This document shows positions 31,725 through 37,348 of a DNA stretch of 37,348 nt, piece by piece (the stretch's first letter is position 1; the number at the start of each line of letters is the position of its first letter). Below the pieces are notes generated by a model, which saw only the letters and a list, made by a program, of their open reading frames with translations, did not search any database and had not been told where the DNA came from. The position numbers were made by a program, and so were the translations under genes. The stretch is from positions 1 through 37,348 of the forward strand of contig JACRUD010000086.1 in the NCBI GenBank assembly GCA_014304875.1. Direction: 5' to 3'. This stretch comes from Vulcanimicrobiota bacterium (GTDB taxonomy: Bacteria; Vulcanimicrobiota; Vulcanimicrobiia; Eremiobacterales; Eremiobacteraceae).

Positions 31725-32816
31725 TTATCCTTTCGTGAGGACCGTTTCTGCGGCGCGGCGCTTGCGCGTTCGGCTTGCCGCCTCGACGAGCGCTCTCCAC
31801 AGCTTTGCGCCTCCGTACCGGACGGCGTCGTCCGTCGGCAGGCCGGTCTGCGCTTGGGCACGTGCGATCGCGGATCGTGCGGCCGCGTCATCGAGCGCCG
31901 ACGTGTTCAGCGCGAGGGCGACGCACGGCGCCGCTTTCACAGGAGCGAGCAGAGCTTCGTGCGCGCGGACCAGTGCCGGTAAGTCGGGGATAGGAATGTC
32001 GAACTCATCGATCGTCGTGCGATCGGCTCGGTGGCAGAGCACGAGCAAATCGGGGGCGCTTCCGTACATCAGCCCCAGGGTGACAGGCGCGTACGCGGGG
32101 TGGAATATGCTGCCCTGGCCCTCGACCAAGGCGAAGTCGGCGGCCGGTGAGACGCCGAGCACCAACTGCTCGGCGGCGCCGCTGACAAAATCCGCGATGA
32201 CGCGATCGACGGCGATGCCGCGGCCGGCGATCATGATGCCGGTCTGTCCGGTCGCCACGAATTCCGCCTTCGCCCCCGCCGCGCAGGCGGATCGCTGCAG
32301 CTCTAACATGGCGGACATCTTGCCGATCGCGCAATCGCTTCCCACAGCGAGCGCGACGATGCTCGGCGCCGCATAGGCCGCGCCGCTGAAGAGCGGAATG
32401 TCTGCCGGCGGCAGGCGCACATCCCACAGGCGCGCTCCGCTGCGGCCGGCATGGGCGACGAACTCTTCATCGTCGCGCAACAGGTCGTGCAAACCGCTCA
32501 CGATCTCTAAGCCGGCGTCGATCGCCTGCACGATCTGATGGCGGAATTCGGGGGGCACCACGCCGCCGGCCGTTGCCACTCCGACCAGCAGAGCGGTCGG
32601 CTCGTATTCCATCGCTTGCCGCAAGCCGGCGACGATCGGCGCACGGCGCCCGAGGATGGGCATGACGTCGGCCACATCGCGGCCGGCGAAAGAGGAATCT
32701 ATCACGGCCGCCACATCGTCCCGGCCGTAACGGATGACTCCGTGAGCCGTCTTCGCGTGGCGGTCGGCGAGATACCCTTCCGTCAGGATGGCGTAACGGC
32801 GGCGCCCCGACTCCAT
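31725..32816 (-). CDS. DUF1611 protein, DgcN-like (candidate D-glutamate N-acetyltransferase)
   Basis: The 363-residue protein has the DUF1611 layout. The N-terminal Rossmann-like part has IDSSFAGRDVADVM, TALLVGVATAGGVVPPEFRHQIVQAIDAGLEIVSGLH and a C-terminal P-loop-like half with VALAVGSDCAIGKMSAMLEL (Walker A-like at 159-168), EFVATGQTGIMIAG and LVEGQGSIFHPAY. The family member DgcN acetylates D-glutamate in a catabolic pathway where DgcA, an enolase-superfamily enzyme, acts next. The gene directly upstream here encodes an enolase-superfamily epimerase-like protein, as in the dgcN-dgcA pairs. Without the partner's substrate known, I keep DgcN as a candidate. It lies 8 bases after the epimerase gene and 1 base before the lipoprotein ATG. 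Confidence 0.85.
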   Translation of the reverse strand: MESGRRRYAILTEGYLADRHAKTAHGVIRYGRDDVAAVIDSSFAGRDVADVMPILGRRAPIVAGLRQAMEYEPTALLVGVATAGGVVPPEFRHQIVQAIDAGLEIVSGLHDLLRDDEEFVAHAGRSGARLWDVRLPPADIPLFSGAAYAAPSIVALAVGSDCAIGKMSAMLELQRSACAAGAKAEFVATGQTGIMIAGRGIAVDRVIADFVSGAAEQLVLGVSPAADFALVEGQGSIFHPAYAPVTLGLMYGSAPDLLVLCHRADRTTIDEFDIPIPDLPALVRAHEALLAPVKAAPCVALALNTSALDDAAARSAIARAQAQTGLPTDDAVRYGGAKLWRALVEAASRTRKRRAAETVLTKG

Positions 32817-32824
32817 GCGCGAAG

Positions 32825-33865
32825 TTACGCCGCGCTGCGCGGGCGGACCCCCAATCCGGGCGCATCCGGCAGGCGCAGCTGCGCTCCGTCGTAGGCGACG
32901 CCTTGGTATGGATCATCCGTTATCAGCAGCGGTCCGTCAACGTCGGCGTATTCGACGAGCGGCGTCAGCTGTGCCGCCGCGGTGCATAAAATCGACGACT
33001 CGATCATGCAGCCGATCATGACTTTCATGCCCAGCGCATGCGCAGCGTGGATCATCCTCACGGCTTCGCGCATGCCGCCGCACTTCACCAATTTTATGTT
33101 GATGCCGTCGACGCAGCCATGCAGGGGCGCGATGTCTTCGAGCGTGCGGCAATCTTCATCGACCACGATCGGGATGGGAGAGCGCTCGCGGACGAATCGC
33201 AGTTGTTCTGGATGTCCGGCTTTGATGGGCTGCTCGCAGAACTCGATATCCAGCCGATCGATTTCCCTGAGCGCTTTGACCGCCTGTTCGGGAGTCCAGG
33301 CTTCATTCGCATCCACCCGGATGGTGCCGGAATAGACGCTGCGCAACGCCTCAAGCGTTTCGATCTCGTTGCCCTTGCCGATCTTGACCTTGAAGATGGG
33401 AAGATGCAGCGCTTCGCGCGCTTTTGTCAGCATCGTTTCGATATCGGCGATCCCGATCGTGAACGAGGTTTGTCTGGCCAAAGCGGGATCCAGACCGAGC
33501 ATTTGGTAGACGGGGACACCGAGCCGCTTCCCGGCGAGATCGTGGAGGGCGATGTCGAGCGCGCACATGGCACCGCGTTGATCCCGCGCCACCCGGTCGA
33601 GCACGGTATCGAAATGCCATGGATTCGCATCCGCGAGGTTCACCCGATCGAGCTGCTGGGCGACCAATTCGGCGCTTTCGCTGTAGCGGCCGACCGGCGA
33701 CGATTCCCCTAGTCCTTCGAGGCCGTCCACGCTGACTCTCAGCAGCAGCGTGCGGGCGATATCCTCGGAGGATCGCGCGATAGTGAACGTGTGGCGCAGG
33801 TGCAAAGTGAGCAGTTCGTGGTGCAGGCCGAACGTTTCTGAGGGTGCACCGGTCATCGCATCCAT
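32825..33865 (-). CDS. Enolase-superfamily L-Ala-D/L-Glu epimerase or DgcA-like enzyme
   Basis: The 346-residue protein has the muconate-lactonising subgroup of the enolase superfamily. The first catalytic pair is K159-V-K161 in FKVKIG. The metal ligands are D185 (RVDANEAW), E211 (EFCEQPI) and D236 (VVDEDC), and the second catalytic lysine is K258 (NIKLVKCGG). The C-terminal DVDGPLLITDDPY fits the dipeptide-epimerase group, which converts L-Ala-D-Glu to L-Ala-L-Glu during murein-peptide recycling. The same fold serves DgcA, which oxidises N-acetyl-D-glutamate. Since the next gene encodes a DUF1611 protein, either role is possible. The ATG at 33865 has AGAGG 6 bases upstream, and the gene heads the minus-strand operon. 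Confidence 0.88.
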   Translation of the reverse strand: MDAMTGAPSETFGLHHELLTLHLRHTFTIARSSEDIARTLLLRVSVDGLEGLGESSPVGRYSESAELVAQQLDRVNLADANPWHFDTVLDRVARDQRGAMCALDIALHDLAGKRLGVPVYQMLGLDPALARQTSFTIGIADIETMLTKAREALHLPIFKVKIGKGNEIETLEALRSVYSGTIRVDANEAWTPEQAVKALREIDRLDIEFCEQPIKAGHPEQLRFVRERSPIPIVVDEDCRTLEDIAPLHGCVDGINIKLVKCGGMREAVRMIHAAHALGMKVMIGCMIESSILCTAAAQLTPLVEYADVDGPLLITDDPYQGVAYDGAQLRLPDAPGLGVRPRSAA

Positions 33866-33940
33866 GAAATACCTCTCAACGCAAGGCCGATATTTAGACC
33901 ACGTACTCGTTACGCGAAACGCTCTTCAATAGCCACTGAC

Positions 33941-33955
33941 TTTAGGTCCGTCAAG
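33941..33955. repeat. 15-bp direct repeat, copy 2 (CTTTAGGTCCGTCAA)
   Basis: This copy is identical over 15 bases to 28932-28946, and the two lie in the same orientation about 5.0 kb apart. They flank the minus-strand four-gene block on both sides. The short stretch before each copy is also alike (TAGCAC and TAGCCACTGA). Unlike copy 1, it has no matching inverted arm close by, so it is not obviously a terminator. It may be a lineage repeat, a regulator site or a trace of insertion. Confidence 0.7.
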
Positions 33956-34157
33956 TCGTCGCTCCATGCTCAATTGGAGGCCGCCGCGCCGCTTCATGCG
34001 CAGATCTCAACTCCGCCGACAATATCGCGCGAGCAAGCAGAACAAAAGAACGCCGGGCCGTGCTCGTAATTCTGCAACCTGGCGCAGTATATCCCGACCG
34101 CTTTTCCCGCCGCAAGGCACCTCCGCGGGGCTACAGAAGCGGCCCATCGCTAAGCGA

Positions 34158-34183
34158 GGACCGGCGGTTCGGCTTGCCGGTCC
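34158..34183 (+). other. Leader hairpin before the TonB receptor gene
   Basis: GGACCGGC (34158-34165) and GCCGGTCC (34176-34183) form a perfect 8-bp stem with a 10-base loop. It lies 27 bases before the receptor ATG and 13 before its AAGGAGAGG site. It is directly preceded by a smaller self-complementary stretch (TCGCTAAGCGA). No T-run follows, so it is more likely a leader structure affecting mRNA stability or translation than a terminator. Confidence 0.4.
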
Positions 34184-34209
34184 GCCCCTGTGCGCTAAGG
34201 AGAGGTTCC

Positions 34210-36996
34210 ATGCGTCAATCGTGGTTATGGTCCGTGGTGATTTTAATCGTCGCCGCGACGGTGTTATGCACGCGCTCCGCCGTGCTCGCCGTCTCGACGG
34301 GAAACATCACCGGTACGGTCGTGCGAGCCGACAACGGTGCGCCTGTGGCCAGGGCGGCCGTCACCGCCGTTGCACCGACAGGCACGTTCAAGGCGGTGAC
34401 CGACGCGCATGGGTTTTTCTCGCTCCTGAACTTATCGGCTGATACGTACACGGTCACAGTAGCGGCCACAGGGTTTGACCAATCCGTTATTTCGGGGGTA
34501 ACGGTCTTCCAAGAACAGACGATCACGCTGAACCCCAAATTGAACGCGACGGTGACGGTTATCGGCCGCATACCCGTCAACGCCCAACGAACCAATCTTG
34601 TGCAGCCGAACGTGACCTCGAATACCTACAACGTTACGTCGGCCCAAATGAACACTATCCTCAACGACAGCACTCATCATACCCTGTACGACGTTCTGTG
34701 GCGCACTCCGGGCATCACCAGCGGGCCCACGAATAACTCCCCGACGATCCGCGGCGGCACGACGACGGAGCTCGGCTGGGAGTTCGAAGAGATTCCCATC
34801 GTCGATCGCACAGTCGGTTTCTACAGCACGGAACTTTCCACGACCGGCATAGGCAACGTCGAAGTGACGACCGGTGGATTGAGCGCGGAACAGGGCGGCT
34901 CAACCGGCGGTTCGATAAACATGACGGTGAAACAAGGAGCGTATCCCGGCAAAGGGTCGGCGACGTTTGGCGTCGGCGGTCCTGCGTACAACCATACCGC
35001 TGACATCGAGTACGGCAGCGCGACGCCCAACAACGCGTGGTCGTGGTACGTGGCCGGCTCGTACACGAATAACGATCAACTCATCGGCGATCGTCATACG
35101 TTCTACTACCAAGACGTGGAAGGGTTCGATTTTGTCAATACCAAGGATAATATCGTCAACCTCCATCATCATTGGGGTTCCAACAACCAAAACGACTTGC
35201 AGTATGTGGCCGAAGAAGGCGTAGGAATTTTCCGACCCGGCTACGGCGGCGCTGAAGGCCGACAGCTTTCGGTCGAGGGCGTGACGTTCGACAGCAACGG
35301 TAACGAGTTTGCCAACCTTGTGCTCAAAGGCCACGCCGACTCCTGGTACCACTGGTACACGATCCAGAAAGTGGCCTTCAGCCACACGATCAATGACCGT
35401 TCTTACTATCGGGCTCGGGTCGCTCAGTCTAGCAACGGCTACTTTTTCGATGAAAAGTGGGCACAGAACATCGGCGAGCCGTGTTTGGCGAACAACTGTA
35501 CTTTTACCCAAGGCAGCTATAACGTCAACGACATCTGGTGCTATGGCTGTTACTATCAGGACCGACACACGCTGCAGACCTTTTGGAACGTCGATTACGC
35601 CAACCAGCTGACAAGCCGTCAGCTGATCAAATTTGGGCTAGGGTATGAGTTTGACAAGAACTATCGTGCGGTCGCCAATTTTCTTTTTAACACGGACTTC
35701 AACAACAACTGGCCCGACTATCGCTACGTAACTCAGGCACCCACCCATCTATACGGTGCCTATGTCAGCGATCACATCAACGTTGGGAAATGGGTTTTTG
35801 AGCCCGGGCTTCGCTGGGATATGGAACGCTACTCGATTTCTCCAGTCAAAGACCCTATAACGGGAGTCCCCGCGCTTGGTACGGCCAACGCCTTCAATGC
35901 GTCGTTTGTCAGCCCGCGTATCGCGGCGACTTACCAGGCAAGTCCTTCCGATGTCTTCCGAGGATCGTATGGCCATCTCGCCCAGTTCATCGGCACAGCC
36001 TATGCGGAAGATTTTTCGGTGGACCAGTTCAACGATCCGGCGACGTCGGCGCACGGCTATTACTTCAACGGCTCGTTGAAACCATCGGTCGCTAAGACCT
36101 TCGACTTTTCGTGGGAACACAGTTTCCCGAATGATGTCTCTTTGCGGGTGACGCCCTATTCTCACAATAATGACGACTACGTCGTCGAATATCGGCCACC
36201 GGGAACGCTCGTGAAGTTTCGCCCGACGCTGTTCACTAATGGGGCGGCGACCCATACCAAAGGCGTCGAAGTCGGCGTCTCCCGACAGGTCCTCGTCGGT
36301 CTTTCGACGTTTCTCTCGTTTACTTACAACGACACGAAAAGTAACGTGACCATCTCCAATGGGCCGTTTTTCGGCGGCCGCAACGCGAACACTTTGGCCA
36401 CGATAGCGGCGAATGACTTCGAACCGGCCTCATTTGCCGCTCCCTGGTCCGCCAACCTCGCGTTAGATTGGAAGCGCAATGGTTGGGAAGTGGATTCGAA
36501 CACCATATGGTCGACGGGCTTTCCGTACGGCATCGGCCGCCAGGCCTGGGATTTTGATGCTAACGGCAAACCGGCGCTCGTGCCCAACGATTGCGTCATG
36601 ACCAATCAAGGAAACGAGTGCCTATCATCGGCGGAAGCGCCGAACTCGGTAGCCAATTCCTTACGCGGCCCTGCATGGTACAACGAAAATCTATCGCTGT
36701 CGCATAGCGTTGGACACGGTCGAGTCGGAGTCACCGTCTATAATTTGTTCAACCTCATAAAAAGTCCGAATTTCTCGGCTAACGACCAATACGAAAACAC
36801 AACGTCGAGCAGCAGTAATCCGCGGAACGGCAATTGGGCTCCGGCGGCGGAGTGCTCGCAATTAGCCACGGGCGCTCCATGCTTCGACGCCATCTATAGT
36901 GCGCCGAACGCGTTCCACTATCCGGTGGCCGGCTACTACAGACAAGAGGATCTAACGCCCCGTCAGACGCTCTTCTGGTGGAGAATTGATCTGTGA
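34210..36996 (+). CDS. TonB-dependent receptor with N-terminal carboxypeptidase-regulatory domain
   Basis: The product is about 928 residues. A signal peptide (SVVILIVAATVLCTRSAVLA) is followed by a CarboxypepD_reg-like domain (GNITGTVVRADNGAPVARAAV, through about residue 110). The plug domain contains DVLWRTPGITSGPTNNSPTIRGG and IGNVEVTTGGLSAEQGGSTGGSINMTVKQG. The remaining residues form a large beta-barrel with many Asn/Tyr/Trp-rich strands. Such receptors import siderophores, cobalamin or glycans across the outer membrane using TonB energy; the ligand here is unknown. The ATG has a strong AAGGAGAGG upstream. The C-terminus ends in RIDL rather than the common Phe. By eye, third codon positions are richer in A and T than in neighbouring housekeeping genes. 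A lipoprotein gene overlaps its stop as GTGA. Confidence 0.88.
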   Translation: MRQSWLWSVVILIVAATVLCTRSAVLAVSTGNITGTVVRADNGAPVARAAVTAVAPTGTFKAVTDAHGFFSLLNLSADTYTVTVAATGFDQSVISGVTVFQEQTITLNPKLNATVTVIGRIPVNAQRTNLVQPNVTSNTYNVTSAQMNTILNDSTHHTLYDVLWRTPGITSGPTNNSPTIRGGTTTELGWEFEEIPIVDRTVGFYSTELSTTGIGNVEVTTGGLSAEQGGSTGGSINMTVKQGAYPGKGSATFGVGGPAYNHTADIEYGSATPNNAWSWYVAGSYTNNDQLIGDRHTFYYQDVEGFDFVNTKDNIVNLHHHWGSNNQNDLQYVAEEGVGIFRPGYGGAEGRQLSVEGVTFDSNGNEFANLVLKGHADSWYHWYTIQKVAFSHTINDRSYYRARVAQSSNGYFFDEKWAQNIGEPCLANNCTFTQGSYNVNDIWCYGCYYQDRHTLQTFWNVDYANQLTSRQLIKFGLGYEFDKNYRAVANFLFNTDFNNNWPDYRYVTQAPTHLYGAYVSDHINVGKWVFEPGLRWDMERYSISPVKDPITGVPALGTANAFNASFVSPRIAATYQASPSDVFRGSYGHLAQFIGTAYAEDFSVDQFNDPATSAHGYYFNGSLKPSVAKTFDFSWEHSFPNDVSLRVTPYSHNNDDYVVEYRPPGTLVKFRPTLFTNGAATHTKGVEVGVSRQVLVGLSTFLSFTYNDTKSNVTISNGPFFGGRNANTLATIAANDFEPASFAAPWSANLALDWKRNGWEVDSNTIWSTGFPYGIGRQAWDFDANGKPALVPNDCVMTNQGNECLSSAEAPNSVANSLRGPAWYNENLSLSHSVGHGRVGVTVYNLFNLIKSPNFSANDQYENTTSSSSNPRNGNWAPAAECSQLATGAPCFDAIYSAPNAFHYPVAGYYRQEDLTPRQTLFWWRIDL

Positions 36997-37348
36997 CGCG
37001 ACAAGAGCAACCCTCCCGGGTCATCCGTTTCCGCCTCGAGCTCGCTTCCGCCATCACCCTCGTAGCCGCCGTGGCGTTAGGCGCCTGCAACGGCGGCGGC
37101 ACAAGTAGCCCGCCGGGGCCCATCCGCTCGACGCGCATCACCGAGTTCGCGGTCCCCAGCAAGGCGAGCCACCCGGCCTACATCGCCACGGGGTCGGACG
37201 GCGCGCTGTGGTTCACGGAAACCGCCGCGAATAAAATCGGCCGTGTCGCAACCGACGGCACAATCACGGAAAACGCCACGGGATTAAGCTCCCTCAGCCA
37301 ACCCATGGGCATTACGGGGGGGCCCGACACGGCGCTGTGGTTCGCCGA
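36993..37348 (+). CDS. Virginiamycin-B-lyase-like (Vgb) beta-propeller lipoprotein, 3' end cut by the window
   Basis: The frame starts at GTG 36993 (GTGA overlap with the receptor stop) and is open to the window end. A lipoprotein signal (LASAITLVAAVALGAC) has lipobox LGAC with Cys32, followed by a Gly/Ser linker. The propeller blades begin ITEFAVPSKASHPAYIATGSDGALWFTETAANKIGRV and continue GLSSLSQPMGITGGPDTALWFA. The G-x-DGALWFTE...NKIGR repeat is the hallmark of Vgb/streptogramin-lyase-type seven-bladed propellers. True Vgb opens the streptogramin B ring, but many homologues are envelope-binding proteins of unknown role. Lipid anchoring and coupling to a TonB receptor suggest a surface partner of that receptor, which is an inference. 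Confidence 0.8.
   Translation, partial: MTRQEQPSRVIRFRLELASAITLVAAVALGACNGGGTSSPPGPIRSTRITEFAVPSKASHPAYIATGSDGALWFTETAANKIGRVATDGTITENATGLSSLSQPMGITGGPDTALWFA

Larger units (their letters stand above)
33866..34209. promoter_or_regulatory. Divergent intergenic region upstream of the epimerase operon and the TonB receptor
   Basis: These 344 bases hold no convincing gene. They must carry promoters for the minus-strand operon and for the plus-strand receptor. They contain the second copy of the 15-base repeat CTTTAGGTCCGTCAA (33941-33955), a hairpin near 34158-34183 and the receptor's ribosome-binding site AAGGAGAGG (34197-34205). I looked for a cobalamin or other known riboswitch and did not find one. 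A reading frame extends the receptor upstream to 34060, but its residues are Arg/Pro-rich and precede the signal peptide. Confidence 0.5.

Noticed and set aside
33866-34209. Cobalamin riboswitch before the TonB receptor
   Set aside because: A stray GCCACTG-like string is present, but the other conserved B12-riboswitch elements are not visible.
1-37348. tRNA, rRNA, CRISPR array, insertion sequence or prophage genes
   Set aside because: No cloverleaf-like, rRNA-like, regularly spaced repeat or transposase/integrase sequence was found in the gaps or genes.

Overview
The window is a GC-rich stretch from a diderm bacterium. It has an SLH-domain outer-membrane porin, a TonB-dependent receptor, heptose-kinase and heptose-adenylyltransferase genes, an LpxB-like protein and three GT9 heptosyltransferase-like proteins, so the cell probably has an LPS-type outer membrane. 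This mix, together with the Vgb-like lipoprotein and the carboxypeptidase-regulatory-domain receptor, resembles Candidatus Eremiobacterota (WPS-2). That placement is inferred from gene content only.

Layout. Positions 1-5017 hold a partial YqgF/RuvX-like protein, the SLH porin, a TPR protein, a GT4 glycosyltransferase and, on the minus strand, a small Cys-rich metallothionein. Positions 5168-12815 hold a GlsB/YeaQ-type membrane protein with a terminator, then housekeeping genes fabF, rnc, smc and purH. Next is a peroxiredoxin gene interrupted by one in-frame TGA exactly at the peroxidatic cysteine (13055-13057), followed by a perfect 7-bp hairpin. It is best read as a selenoprotein with a bacterial SECIS element. 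It converges on a minus-strand permease/TIGR03943 pair. From 14810 to 27953 the plus strand is a tightly packed, often overlapping array: hisS, accB, heptose kinase, heptose adenylyltransferase, LpxB-like, interleaved GT2 and GT9 glycosyltransferases, aspS and a DehI-family protein. A YncE-like beta-propeller gene follows.

Positions 28977-33865 are a minus-strand four-gene block: an L-Ala-D/L-Glu epimerase-family enzyme, a DUF1611/DgcN-like protein, a peptide-binding lipoprotein and a C39-like peptidase. This set fits uptake and breakdown of murein peptides or D-glutamate. Identical 15-bp direct repeats lie just outside both ends of the block. The window ends with a TonB-dependent receptor and the start of a virginiamycin-B-lyase-like lipoprotein, joined by a GTGA overlap.

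Points that stand out are the selenocysteine peroxiredoxin, an SMC gene that appears to start at ATT, an RNase III lacking one catalytic aspartate, the metallothionein, and the repeat-flanked D-glutamate/murein-peptide block. I found no tRNA, rRNA, CRISPR array or insertion sequence.
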